Assembly: GCA_903820285.1 (NCBI GenBank)
Contig: CAIJGS010000138.1
Location: forward strand, 1-39,128
Origin: an uncultured Verrucomicrobia subdivision 3 bacterium
Lineage (GTDB): Bacteria; Verrucomicrobiota; Verrucomicrobiia; Limisphaerales; UBA11358
Direction: 5' to 3'
Length of the DNA stretch: 39,128 nucleotides
The position numbers and the translations under genes were made by a program. Under the pieces are notes generated by a model, which ran no database searches, was not told where the DNA came from, and saw only the letters and a list, made by a program, of their open reading frames with translations. Position 1 is the first letter of the stretch; the number at the start of each line of letters is the position of its first letter. Of this stretch, positions 24,851-34,258 are shown piece after piece.

Positions 24851-26026
24851 TCACCACCAGGTGAGCGTCCGGTGAAGCTGCCGGTCAAGCGCTTCCATCA
24901 GGTAATAATCCCCCCAGGTCATGTAAGCATTTTGAGCCGTGCCGGCGCCGTCGATCCCCACCTGGCCGTCCCGCAACACCCCCGGACATGCCGGGTCAAA
25001 ATTAAGATACTGTTCCGTGCAGAGATTTCGCAGCAACGCTTCCTTGGTCTTGGTGATCAACGAATCCGCCGCGCCCAGCCGTTCCAGCTCCTGGTAGCCG
25101 CACACCACCACCGCCGCCGCCGAGGTATCCCGCAGGGCTGTTTCCCCGGCCGGCAGTTTGAAATCCCAGACCGGCATCGGGTCGCCGTTGAGCAGCTGGT
25201 TGAACTTGCGCGCCAGCCGCAGGGCCGCATCCAGATATCGTTTTTCGCCGGTATGGCGGTAGCTCAGGGCAAAGCCATAAATCGCCCAGCCCGTGCCGCG
25301 CGCCCAGTGGGAATCCACCGCCCGGCCGCAATAGTTGTCGCCGCCAAGGGGCTGACCGTTTTTCAAATTGAACCGGTAGGCGTGAAACACCGAGTCATCG
25401 GCGCGGATGAAACATTTCAGCGTCGTGTCCGCCTGCCGCATGGCAATGTCGCGGAACTTCCAGTCGCCGGTTTCCTCCCCGGCCCAATAAAGCAACGGCA
25501 GGTTCATCATGCAGTCGATGATAGCCATGTTTTCCTGGTCATCCGTGTCGAGCTTGCCCCACGCACGGATGAAGCCGCCCGCCGCATTAAACCGGTGAAA
25601 GAGCGCTTCCGCAGCCGCCAGGCCGGTGGCGCGGTGCTGCTGGTCGCCGGTAAGTTTGTACATCGCCACCGAATAGAGCGAATATAGAAAGCCCATGTCA
25701 TGGTGCGAATGGTATTCGGGATTGAACGCTTTTTCGCGGTAGGCCGGCGCGAGCCGGAGCAACTGCTGCAGAAAATATTCATCTTCCGTGGCCCGCCAGG
25801 CAATGATGGCCATACCCGTCAGAAACGAGGACGTCCAGTTGCCGAGTTCATTGAAACCTTCCGGGTGGGCGAAATAATTGCCGTCCACGGCCCACGGGGC
25901 GGCCTTGGGCTCGTCGGCCAGACGCCGGATATTGGTGCGGGTCTTGGCCACGCACAGTTCAAAGGCGCGGGTCAGGGATGAATCAGCAAGCTGGCTGGCG
26001 GATGAATTTTGGCTGGTCGTGATCAC
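24851..26026 (-). CDS. GH88 unsaturated glucuronyl/uronyl hydrolase
   Basis: This 391-residue alpha/alpha-barrel enzyme removes 4,5-unsaturated uronic acid from the non-reducing end of lyase products by hydrating the double bond. The two catalytic aspartates are visible: Asp110 in HHDMGFLY and Asp171 in AIIDCMMNLPLLYW. They are 61 residues apart, the same spacing as Asp88 and Asp149 in Bacillus UGL. Further family marks are SHWARGTGWAIYGFALSY and DTSAAAVVVCGYQEL. I start at the GTG (26026) because AGGAA lies just before it; extending to a TTG at 26074 adds an unlikely leader. There is no signal peptide, so it acts in the cytoplasm on imported fragments. Its presence shows that the locus handles beta-elimination products. 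Confidence 0.92.
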   Translation of the reverse strand: MITTSQNSSASQLADSSLTRAFELCVAKTRTNIRRLADEPKAAPWAVDGNYFAHPEGFNELGNWTSSFLTGMAIIAWRATEDEYFLQQLLRLAPAYREKAFNPEYHSHHDMGFLYSLYSVAMYKLTGDQQHRATGLAAAEALFHRFNAAGGFIRAWGKLDTDDQENMAIIDCMMNLPLLYWAGEETGDWKFRDIAMRQADTTLKCFIRADDSVFHAYRFNLKNGQPLGGDNYCGRAVDSHWARGTGWAIYGFALSYRHTGEKRYLDAALRLARKFNQLLNGDPMPVWDFKLPAGETALRDTSAAAVVVCGYQELERLGAADSLITKTKEALLRNLCTEQYLNFDPACPGVLRDGQVGIDGAGTAQNAYMTWGDYYLMEALDRQLHRTLTWW

Positions 26027-26083
26027 TCGGTTTCCTGTCGGTGAAAATTTAAGGTTGGGAGGGGGCAAATGCAACCATTGCGC

Positions 26084-26896
26084 TCATTGCTTCCAAGCGG
26101 CATAGGGGGCCTTGTGAACGGAATCCCCGCTGCCCGCCGCCGGAACCTTGACCGACTCCACATGCCAGTCGAACCACAGGTAGTTGCGGACGCTGCCGTG
26201 GACGGGCACGGGCGGAAAACTGGCGGCTGCCCCGGCCCCGTTGTTCCCTTCCTGATCGGAATCCACCATGGCCCAGGTTCCGGCAACCCCGTTCGGCCCC
26301 ATCGTCGCGACGGTGGAAAGCTTGAGCGGCTGCACCGAGCCGGTGCCGGAAGCACCGTTGTAACCAAAAGGATTTGCCGTGAGACCGCAGTAGCGGCTGA
26401 CGCTCCCAGCCGGCCCGCCTTCCACCATCTCATAGGTGAAAAACGCCGGATCGCTAGAGGTGTTATAGTGGGCGCAGGCGGGGCAATACATGACGCCCAT
26501 GGTGTTCGTGGGGTAGGGAAACGAACCGACAGTGGTCTGCGGCACCGGCCCGCCGACATAACGCTGGATGGAATACACCATCCAATCGTAAAAATTGGGC
26601 GCGTCCTGGCTGTAACAATAGGTGGCTTTCTGGGCCACGCTCAAGCCCCGGTTACCGCTGGTGCCTTGCTCGCCGTTGGGCAGCAAATCCGACTGGTCGT
26701 CGGCGAACATCTGGATGGCGGTGCCCACCTGCTTCATGTTGGAGGTGCAGTTGGTGGCGTAGGCCCGGCGTTTGGCCGCCGCCAGCGCCGGCAGCAGCAT
26801 GGCCGCCAGAATGGCGATGATGGCGATCACCACAAGCAATTCGATCAGCGTGAACGCCGGCCGCGATTCACAAACGTTTCTCCGTTGAATTTTCAT
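26084..26896 (-). CDS. Type II secretion-like pseudopilin
   Basis: This 270-residue protein begins with a short basic leader and a prepilin peptidase site, PA|FTLIELLVVIAIIAILAAML, with the conserved Glu at +5. LPALAAAKRRAYATNCTSNMKQ follows, the hallmark of the large pseudopilin family of Verrucomicrobiota, Lentisphaerota and Planctomycetota. The globular part ends with WFDWHVESVKVP, resembling the C-terminal H-X9-DG-type segment of that family. The ATG at 26896 is chosen because it gives the normal leader; the open frame extends 20 codons upstream through the hairpin. It would be an inner-membrane-anchored pilin-like subunit. Its place between the giant repeat protein and GH88 suggests a role in export or surface assembly for this locus. 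No other secretion genes are in the window. Confidence 0.85.
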   Translation of the reverse strand: MKIQRRNVCESRPAFTLIELLVVIAIIAILAAMLLPALAAAKRRAYATNCTSNMKQVGTAIQMFADDQSDLLPNGEQGTSGNRGLSVAQKATYCYSQDAPNFYDWMVYSIQRYVGGPVPQTTVGSFPYPTNTMGVMYCPACAHYNTSSDPAFFTYEMVEGGPAGSVSRYCGLTANPFGYNGASGTGSVQPLKLSTVATMGPNGVAGTWAMVDSDQEGNNGAGAAASFPPVPVHGSVRNYLWFDWHVESVKVPAAGSGDSVHKAPYAAWKQ

Positions 26897-26917
26897 AGTT
26901 GGATAAATCAGTTCAAA

Positions 26918-26941
26918 GGCCGCCCCGGAACCGGGGCGGCC
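26918..26941 (-). terminator. Strong intercistronic GC hairpin, partial terminator
   Basis: GGCCGCCCCGG-AA-CCGGGGCGGCC is a perfect 11-base inverted repeat starting eleven bases after the stop of the 2391-aa gene. On the minus strand it is followed by TTTGAACTGATTT, a broken T-tract. It could attenuate transcription or protect the upstream message, making the first gene more abundant than those after it. Confidence 0.5.
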
Positions 26942-26952
26942 CAACCCGCCCG

Positions 26953-29900
26953 TCACGGATAGATCATCCGGTAGAACACCGCGCCCTGGGCCGGGTCAAT
27001 TGTATTGGTAACACTGGTGACCGAGTCGCTGCCCGGGATGGTCACCCAGTTGGTACCGAGCCCGACCGTGACCGGATTGGTCTGCACCTGCAGATGCCAG
27101 CCGGCATGATCCGCCGGCCAGGACAGCACCAGTTGGCTGCCATTTACCATCGACGTAAGGTTGGTCGGATACGCCGCCGTCAGCGGTGGCACCACCAGGA
27201 AGAGCTGGCCGCCGGTGACCGCGACCGTGTCATTGGTGGCCGCGCTGGCGCCCGTGACCGTGAGTGAGGCCGGCAGGGTGCCGGTGACCGAGCCACCGGA
27301 ACCGGTGGTGACCAGCAAATAGCTGCCGCTGGCCAGCGCGGGGCCGGCCACATTGACGGTGAGCGGCGCCCCGCCGAGGTTGAGCGACCCGCCAGTAATA
27401 TTCAGGGCCGGGGTGCCATTGGTGAAGTTGAGCACAAATGCGCCGGCGGCCAGATTGGCGGGGCCCGCGAGCGTTGCCGTACCGTTGCCAGCGTTGAGCG
27501 TCTGGCCAGAAACCAAGGCGAACGGGGTAGACAGGCCGGAGACACTCAAGGTTGCCCCCCCATTCACGATTAGGTTCGAGCTGGCGAGTGATCCGGAACC
27601 GCTCAAGGCCAGGGTGCCACCATTGATGGTGGTGTTGCCGGTGTAGGTGTTCGTGCCGGCGAGGGTCTGGATGCCGTTGCCGGACAGATTCACCGTCAGG
27701 GACATGTCCGCCGGCGTGGCCGGAGCCAGCGCACCGTGGAAGGCATAAGTGCCGCCGCCCGCCAAGGTCAGGGAGTTGAGCCCGGTGGCGGTCGAATCCG
27801 TAACCGTGCCACCTGCACCGCTCACGTCCGTCACCCCGGCAATGGTCTCGTTCACGCCCTGGATGTCCAAGGTGGCGCCACCCGCCACGGCCACCGTGTT
27901 GCTGGCATTGAGTGCCGTGGCGCTCTGCAGCGTCATGGTGCCCACCAGCACCTGGGCCGTGCCGAGGAAGGCCGGGTTGGCCGCGTTCAGGTTGAACGTG
28001 GAAGCCGCGCTGTTCTGAATCAGGCTGGTGACATTGGAGCCGAAGCTGCCGTAGGTGCCAAATTGCGAGCCTTCACCAATGCCGCCGGTGCCGGTGCTGT
28101 CATTGCGGACCCAGCCGGTGTTGTTGATGTTGGTGCGGAAGTCCGTAAACCCGCTGCTCAAATTCGTGGCAATGATGTTGCCGACGCCAGTAATGCCGTC
28201 GGCGGCCTGGTAGCGCATGGGCGATGCCGCGGTCTGTTGGAAGCTGACCGTGGCGTTGGCGAGGATGATGTCACCCCAACTCTGGACCTGGCCGCCGCTG
28301 TTCCACGTGCCCTGCAGGAGGCGGCTGCCGGAGCCTGTCACGGTGACCGGCTGGCTCACCGCATCCCACGCACCACCGGCAATGAGGCTGACCGGCAGAC
28401 CGTTGGCAACGTCACCCAGCGTAATCGGATTGGTGCCGACCCCAAAGCCGGTGACCGGCGCTTCAAAGCCAGCGGGGTTGCTGGAATAGACGCTGCCCGC
28501 CTTGACCACCAAGGCGCCGGTGAAAGTGCTTGCGCCGGACAGGGTCAGCGTACCGCCGTTATTGGTCGCCACCACCGAGCCGGTGCCGGTGATGTTGCCG
28601 GCGTAGGTCTGGCTGACCGGCGAAGCAAAGACGAGGGTGCCATTGTCCGTGATATTGCCGGCCACCGCCCCGCTGCTGGTCGCCCCATCGCCCAGCTGCA
28701 GCGTGCCTACGTTGATGACCGTCCCGCCGGTGTAGAGGTTGGTGCTTTTCAAAATGACTGTGCCGCCGCCAGCGAGAGTCAGCAAGCCCGATCCGCCGAT
28801 GGCACCGCCCGACAGGCTATAAGTCTTGGTGCTGTTGCTGAACGTGATGCTGGAAGGCGAGACCGCCGCGATATTCGTGATGGCCGTGGTGCCGGTGGCG
28901 GCATCATTGAATACCACCACGCTGCCGTCCGTGTAGTTGGTCGCCGCACCGCCCTGTGTCCAGTCAATGGAGGTGGTGATGTCCCAGGTGCCGTTGTGCG
29001 CGCCGGTCCAGTATTCCGGGACCAGGGCGGTGATAGTCAGCTCGATGTTCGTGCCGGTGTCCGTCAGTGTGCCGCTCAGGCCGCGGGGGAGGGGGCCCAG
29101 CGTGACATTGCCGCCGCCAGTCTCACTGCCGTATGCGATCAGCGGATAGGTGCTGCCGACGGTGAAGGTGCCGCTGGCGATCGTGACGACGCTCGCTCCG
29201 TTGAGGGTCAGCGTGGTGGCGCTGACCGGCACGAGGGTCGTGCTGCTGACACCTTGGAAAGTGACATTCGCGCCTGAGCTGCCGCCCAGGGTGATGCTGG
29301 CGGGAGACGTCTGGTTCGTGCCGGCAACCGTCAGTTGCAGGGTCGCTCCATCCGCAATGGTAATCGGGGCGCCGCCCGCCAGGGCCGTCGTAAGGCCCAG
29401 CGTGCCGGCGCTCACCGTCAGCCCGGCAGTGTTGGTGACCGTACCGGCGAGGATGAGCGCGCCGCTGCCGGCTTTGGTCAGGGTATAACCGCTGCCGCCA
29501 TCGGTGAGAACGCCGCCGACCGTCAGGGTGCTGGCGTTGACAGTCACATTTCGGCTGCCGCCGAGGATGACCGGGCCGGTGCCGAAGTTGAGGTTGGTGC
29601 TCCCGATGAACGTGAAATCAGCATTCCAGTTCTGGGTGATGGCATTGGCCAGCGTGATGGAGCTGCCGCTGGTATTATCCAGATTGCCGCCACCAACGTT
29701 CAGGATGCCGGTGAAAGTGTTACCCGCATTGTCACCGAGCAGCGCCTTCGGACTGTTGATGTTCAGCTGGCCGCCGGTCAGGTTATAGTTGAAGGTCGCC
29801 GCCGCGTTGCTGGCCAGGTGCTGGGCATTGCCGTTGATGGTGACAGTGCCGGGGCCGGTTAGGTTGACGGCCAGGTTGCGGTTGCTCGGCTGGATGAGGT

Positions 29901-32900
29901 TCGTAATGGTGGTGCTGCCCGTATCCTGAATCTGCAGGACACCCGTGCCGCCGGGCGCCCAAGTGTAGGAAGCGATATCCAGCGCCATGCCGGAGGCCAC
30001 GTCGATGAGAAAGGTATTACCGGACGTGCCGTTGTTCGGGCCGGTGATGGCTCCCAAGGAGACCGTGTAGCCGTTGCCGCCGGTGATTGCCAATTCGTCC
30101 TCCCAGACACCGTAGTTGCCCTGGGTGGTCGGTCCGAAGGTCAGGGCGCCGTTCAGGGTGAGGACGGCGTTCGCCCCGGTGGAGAGGTTATTGGCGTCGA
30201 TGTCAAACGTGGTGAAGGCGGCACCCGGGAAGGTAGCGATTCCCGCCGGAGTGAAGACGGCATTGGTGTCCGCGCGCAGGCCCAGCACCGAGCCGTTAAC
30301 CATTGCGAGGATGGAATTGGGGCTCATAGCGGCAGGGCCGTTAAAGGCGAGCGTGCCGTCACCAATGGTCGTCTGGCCGCCATAGGTGGAGGTGCCGGCC
30401 AGGGTGACGGTACTGATATCGGCCTTGTACAGCGACAGGGTGCCGGCGGTGTTCCGGATGACGCCGTTGAAGGTGGAGGAACTGCCGTTGGTGCCCACCG
30501 TGAGGGTAGGGGTTCCGCCGGCCAGGGAGTCGATGATGCCGCTGCCGATCAGACCGTTGGCCGTTTCATTGTAAGTATTGAGGTCCAGCGTGCCGTTGAC
30601 CGTGACATTGCCATTGCCGGGGCCGCCAGGTATGGCGTTGGCCACGCCCAGCCTGATGGCACCGGCGTTGATGACCGTGTTGCCGCTGTAGGTGGCGGCG
30701 GTGTTCAGGGCGACGGTACCGCTGGCAGCGTTGGTGACCGAACCGCTGCCGGAAATGAGGCCGTTGACCACGAGGCTGCCGGTGATGTCGAAGAGCAGAC
30801 TGCTGTTGTTAGTGACGGGGCCGGAGCCGAGCGAGCCACCGGCACCGCCGGTGCCGATTTGGAGTGTGCCGCTGGAAATCGTCGTAGCCCCATAGCTATT
30901 GGTACCGGACAGTATGACCAGACCAACGGTGGTCAGCGCATGACTGCCGCTGACCGGGGCAGTGATGGTGAGCGGATTGGCGGCGGAATCGTTTTCCCAT
31001 GTCTGGTCCAGACTGAGGATGACGCTGGCGTTGCTGATGACATTGTGGCCGGCTCCGCTGGTGTTCAGAATGCCGCTGCCTAGCGTGAGCGAGTAGGCAC
31101 CGCCGATGCCGACGCTGGCGGCGGCGGCAAAGGTAAGCGAACTGATGGAAAAGTTCTGGCCGAGCGTGGTGGCCAGGTTGCCGGCGCTGTTGGCGGAGAA
31201 ATTCACCGCCGTCGGGGCACTCGGGTAATTGCCGGCATTGATGCCGGAAGTCTGGTCCGTGTTCCAGTTACCAGAATTATTCCAACTGGCACTCGCCCCG
31301 CCCTTCCACCAGGCCGTGGAGAGTGCACTCAGGGTCACCACGGCCTGCAGGTCGGTGCCGTCCGACTGCAGCACCGCGCTGTAGCCCGAAGGCACGGCAC
31401 CCAGTACAAAGTTGTTTGTGCCGGCAATCCCGCCATTGGAGATCAGCGTGTAGGTGCCTGCGGCGAAGCCGGCGAGGTTCTGTAAATTGACTGTGACCGG
31501 AGTGGTGGTGACGTTGTTGGTGACCGTGCCGCCGGTGAGGGCGATGGCATCCGAGGCGGTACCGAGGGCAAAATCAAGGACACTGCCGTTGCTCAGGGTG
31601 AGTCCGTTGGCGAGATTAAGGGTACTGCCGTTGCCATTAGTGAAGGTGGCGCCCGGGTTCAGGATGACCGGGCCGTTGATGGTACCACTGCCACCAATTG
31701 CGCCCGGGCTAGAGACGGTGACGGTGCTGCTCGCGGCCAGGCTGCCGGTGACCGCGAGTACGCCGTTGCTGACGGCGGTCGGGCCAGAGTAGGTGTTCGC
31801 GCCGGCGAGGGTCCACGTGCCTGTCCCCACCTTGGTGAGGGCGGAGTTGGCGGTGCCGTTGGCGCCGATGATGCCGCCGAACACGCTGTTCACGCCCAGT
31901 CCGCCCACCTGCCAGGTGACGGTGGTGGCGGCCGTGGCGTTCTGCACCACCACCGCGCCGGAGCCGGAGGTATTCAGATCACCCAGCGGAACCGTGACAT
32001 TGCCGCCGCCGGTATATTGCAGGGAATTGGTCGTGGCAGAACCGAGGGTGATCACTCCCAGCGGCACCCCGAGCTTGACGCTGTTCGCCAGATTGTAGGG
32101 ACGGGAATTGTTGGAGAAAATCAGCGTGCCTTGGAAAGCCGTCATGTCGCTTAGGAAATTGACGGTCGGCAGGAATCCGGGGACGAATAGCAACGAGCCC
32201 GTACCGGTCCAGGCGCTGTTGGTGGCAAAGCCGAAAGTGTAACCACCGGAGGAGCCTTGAAACGACCAGATGTTACCGGTGCCGACGACGGCAACGTTGT
32301 TGCTGATGGCCCCCCAGTTGCCGCTCAGACCGGAGGAAGGAACAAAAAATCCACCCGGGCCATAGCTGCCGCCGAAGGTGAGCGGGCCGGTGCCAAAGGT
32401 GAAAGAATTACCGATGCGATCATTGAGATTGTTACCGGAGAGGGTGAGGCCGCCGGTGTGGGTATTGACCCCGCCCAAATCGCTGCGGGTGGACGACGAA
32501 CCGCTGTTGTAATAGCTGATATAGACCAGTTTCACATTGCCGCAAAACAGGGTGTTGCCATTGACCCCGCTGTCGTTGCCGTTCGCGGCCCCCATTGTGA
32601 TCGTGGCCAGCGTGGAACTGCTATTGGTGATGATCGCCCCCACGGCCGGAGCAGCAAAAGCGCCGATTTCAAGATTGTTGCCGTTCAAGTCCAGAGTGCC
32701 CACCGGGCTGATAGTCAGCGCGGTGTTGGTGGGACCAAAGGCGCCGGAAGTCGTTCCGGTCGAGACCGCCAATTTGACGGTACCGCTGTTGATGACCGTG
32801 CCGCCGGTGTAAAGGTTGGCTCCGCTGACGGTGGTGGCGCCCGGGCCGGAGAAAGTCACGGAACTGGCCCCGCTGGAACTGTTGGTGATGACCGCCCCAA

Positions 32901-34128
32901 GATTCAGGGTGGCGTAGTCATGGACGGCAATTTCCTTGCCGGTGGAACCGCCTTGCAATGCCGCGCCCGTGTTGCCGGTGATGGCGGCGCCGGTGCCGTT
33001 CGTAGTTACCAGAATGCCACCGGCGGTGAGTTGGCTGATGCCGGCGCTGAGGTTGACCGTCTTGCTAGCCACATTGAACCGCAAAGTGTTCGCGGTGAAG
33101 ACCGCTGGGGAATCGTTGTTCTGTATGTCGGCGTCCGCGCCGGCGCCGAAACCGTCCGCACTGTAGGAACCGGCGGCCAAGGCACCCAGCGCAGCCGATG
33201 AGACCCCGCTGTTGGTCAGCCAGGAAGCCCCGCTATTGGCGGTGGCATAGGCGATGCCGTTGCCATTGACCTTATTGTTGCCGGTGGTGGTGGTCGTGGT
33301 CGTCACCGCCGCGCCAGCCGTTGGCAGGGTCACGTCCAGGGTGCTGCCGCCGTTCCGGGTGAGTCCGCCCAGGGAAAGATTCACCGCCGTGGCGCTATTC
33401 TGGCTGACGGCCAGCAGGCTCCGGGTGTTGGCGGTGAGGGTCAGGCTGGCGTTGGTCTGCGCTGTCGTTGCGGAAGGTTTGCCTTGAATTTGCAGGGTGC
33501 CGCCGCCGAGGGTCAGGGCGGAGGCGGGGGCGAGGATGTTGGTCGCCACGGGCACATTCGCGAAGTTCAGCACGAGCGTGCCGGCATTCACCAGCGTCCC
33601 GCCGGTGTACGTGTTGTTGTTGGTCAGCGTCGCGGTACCCGGGCCGGACAGGGTGAGGCCAAACGCAGTGCCGCTAACCGGTCCGCCCAGCGTGAGGCTG
33701 CCACTGTTGGTGACATAAAGGCTTTCCGACGCCGACAGTGCCACAGAAGTGAGCACGTATTGCGCATTGGTGGAAGCGTCCACCAAGGTGCCGTTCAGGT
33801 TGAAAGAATTGTTGGTGATGGTGTAGCTGCCGGCTCCGGCGGTGAAGATAAAATTGGTGAAACTGAAGCCGGAATCGTTGTTGTTCAGGTTGGTGACGGA
33901 GGAGCCGCCGAAGTACAGCCCGTCGCCGGTGGCCGGCGTGGAGGTGCCGGCCCCGGGCACAGTGCCGCTGGTCCAATAGGCGCCGCCGAAGGTGTTTCCG
34001 CCCGGGGCGGAGTCCCAAGCCCAGACGGCGGCCGAGGCTGGCAGCGCGCTGGACAGGGTGACGGCTAACAGTGCGCAGGCCAGGGTGGCTTGAACCGTCT
34101 GGTTCACTTTCAAGGTTGTCAGTTTCAT
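26953..34128 (-). CDS. Giant secreted autotransporter-associated beta-strand repeat protein
   Basis: This is a 2391-residue protein, the first gene after the LacI regulator. The ATG at 34128 gives a signal peptide (MKLTTLKVNQTV..., cleavage near ALPASA|AVWAW); the frame also extends 16 codons upstream. The rest is low-complexity Gly/Thr/Asn/Ser beta-solenoid. At least ten copies of the PATR-type motif are visible, for example NNNTYTGGTLVNAGTLVL, GANTYSGPTAVSNGVLAV, GTNSYGATTISSGTLQIG and GTNTYTGNTTINGGTLAL. No catalytic domain and no C-terminal autotransporter barrel are visible. It ends with a tail (LVLSWPADHAGWHLQ ... VFYRMIYP) shared with the 2041-aa protein. From residue about 1704 to the end it is a close paralogue of that protein's C-terminal third. 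A surface fibre, adhesin or glycan-binding scaffold is the most likely role. Confidence 0.85.
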   Translation of the reverse strand: MKLTTLKVNQTVQATLACALLAVTLSSALPASAAVWAWDSAPGGNTFGGAYWTSGTVPGAGTSTPATGDGLYFGGSSVTNLNNNDSGFSFTNFIFTAGAGSYTITNNSFNLNGTLVDASTNAQYVLTSVALSASESLYVTNSGSLTLGGPVSGTAFGLTLSGPGTATLTNNNTYTGGTLVNAGTLVLNFANVPVATNILAPASALTLGGGTLQIQGKPSATTAQTNASLTLTANTRSLLAVSQNSATAVNLSLGGLTRNGGSTLDVTLPTAGAAVTTTTTTTGNNKVNGNGIAYATANSGASWLTNSGVSSAALGALAAGSYSADGFGAGADADIQNNDSPAVFTANTLRFNVASKTVNLSAGISQLTAGGILVTTNGTGAAITGNTGAALQGGSTGKEIAVHDYATLNLGAVITNSSSGASSVTFSGPGATTVSGANLYTGGTVINSGTVKLAVSTGTTSGAFGPTNTALTISPVGTLDLNGNNLEIGAFAAPAVGAIITNSSSTLATITMGAANGNDSGVNGNTLFCGNVKLVYISYYNSGSSSTRSDLGGVNTHTGGLTLSGNNLNDRIGNSFTFGTGPLTFGGSYGPGGFFVPSSGLSGNWGAISNNVAVVGTGNIWSFQGSSGGYTFGFATNSAWTGTGSLLFVPGFLPTVNFLSDMTAFQGTLIFSNNSRPYNLANSVKLGVPLGVITLGSATTNSLQYTGGGNVTVPLGDLNTSGSGAVVVQNATAATTVTWQVGGLGVNSVFGGIIGANGTANSALTKVGTGTWTLAGANTYSGPTAVSNGVLAVTGSLAASSTVTVSSPGAIGGSGTINGPVILNPGATFTNGNGSTLNLANGLTLSNGSVLDFALGTASDAIALTGGTVTNNVTTTPVTVNLQNLAGFAAGTYTLISNGGIAGTNNFVLGAVPSGYSAVLQSDGTDLQAVVTLSALSTAWWKGGASASWNNSGNWNTDQTSGINAGNYPSAPTAVNFSANSAGNLATTLGQNFSISSLTFAAAASVGIGGAYSLTLGSGILNTSGAGHNVISNASVILSLDQTWENDSAANPLTITAPVSGSHALTTVGLVILSGTNSYGATTISSGTLQIGTGGAGGSLGSGPVTNNSSLLFDITGSLVVNGLISGSGSVTNAASGTVALNTAATYSGNTVINAGAIRLGVANAIPGGPGNGNVTVNGTLDLNTYNETANGLIGSGIIDSLAGGTPTLTVGTNGSSSTFNGVIRNTAGTLSLYKADISTVTLAGTSTYGGQTTIGDGTLAFNGPAAMSPNSILAMVNGSVLGLRADTNAVFTPAGIATFPGAAFTTFDIDANNLSTGANAVLTLNGALTFGPTTQGNYGVWEDELAITGGNGYTVSLGAITGPNNGTSGNTFLIDVASGMALDIASYTWAPGGTGVLQIQDTGSTTITNLIQPSNRNLAVNLTGPGTVTINGNAQHLASNAAATFNYNLTGGQLNINSPKALLGDNAGNTFTGILNVGGGNLDNTSGSSITLANAITQNWNADFTFIGSTNLNFGTGPVILGGSRNVTVNASTLTVGGVLTDGGSGYTLTKAGSGALILAGTVTNTAGLTVSAGTLGLTTALAGGAPITIADGATLQLTVAGTNQTSPASITLGGSSGANVTFQGVSSTTLVPVSATTLTLNGASVVTIASGTFTVGSTYPLIAYGSETGGGNVTLGPLPRGLSGTLTDTGTNIELTITALVPEYWTGAHNGTWDITTSIDWTQGGAATNYTDGSVVVFNDAATGTTAITNIAAVSPSSITFSNSTKTYSLSGGAIGGSGLLTLAGGGTVILKSTNLYTGGTVINVGTLQLGDGATSSGAVAGNITDNGTLVFASPVSQTYAGNITGTGSVVATNNGGTLTLSGASTFTGALVVKAGSVYSSNPAGFEAPVTGFGVGTNPITLGDVANGLPVSLIAGGAWDAVSQPVTVTGSGSRLLQGTWNSGGQVQSWGDIILANATVSFQQTAASPMRYQAADGITGVGNIIATNLSSGFTDFRTNINNTGWVRNDSTGTGGIGEGSQFGTYGSFGSNVTSLIQNSAASTFNLNAANPAFLGTAQVLVGTMTLQSATALNASNTVAVAGGATLDIQGVNETIAGVTDVSGAGGTVTDSTATGLNSLTLAGGGTYAFHGALAPATPADMSLTVNLSGNGIQTLAGTNTYTGNTTINGGTLALSGSGSLASSNLIVNGGATLSVSGLSTPFALVSGQTLNAGNGTATLAGPANLAAGAFVLNFTNGTPALNITGGSLNLGGAPLTVNVAGPALASGSYLLVTTGSGGSVTGTLPASLTVTGASAATNDTVAVTGGQLFLVVPPLTAAYPTNLTSMVNGSQLVLSWPADHAGWHLQVQTNPVTVGLGTNWVTIPGSDSVTSVTNTIDPAQGAVFYRMIYP

Positions 34129-34258
34129 GAGTGGTCTATGGTTGGATTGCCCCCAAGACAAAAGACAGGATGGCACGGAGCCGGGGCATTGACGCTATTT
34201 GCGCTTGGGTATGCTCCACTCTCGCCGCTCATCAGGAAAATTACAATCTTGAATAAGG

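Noticed and set aside
27736-29277. 513-codon + strand frame opposite the 2391-aa gene
   Set aside because: It has the same compositional shadow pattern, mirrors the repeat periodicity of the real gene and carries no signal or domain.
26953-34128. Regularly spaced similar DNA segments that could suggest a CRISPR array or tandem satellite
   Set aside because: The segments are degenerate, of varying length and encode in-frame beta-strand repeats; there are no identical direct repeats with unique spacers.
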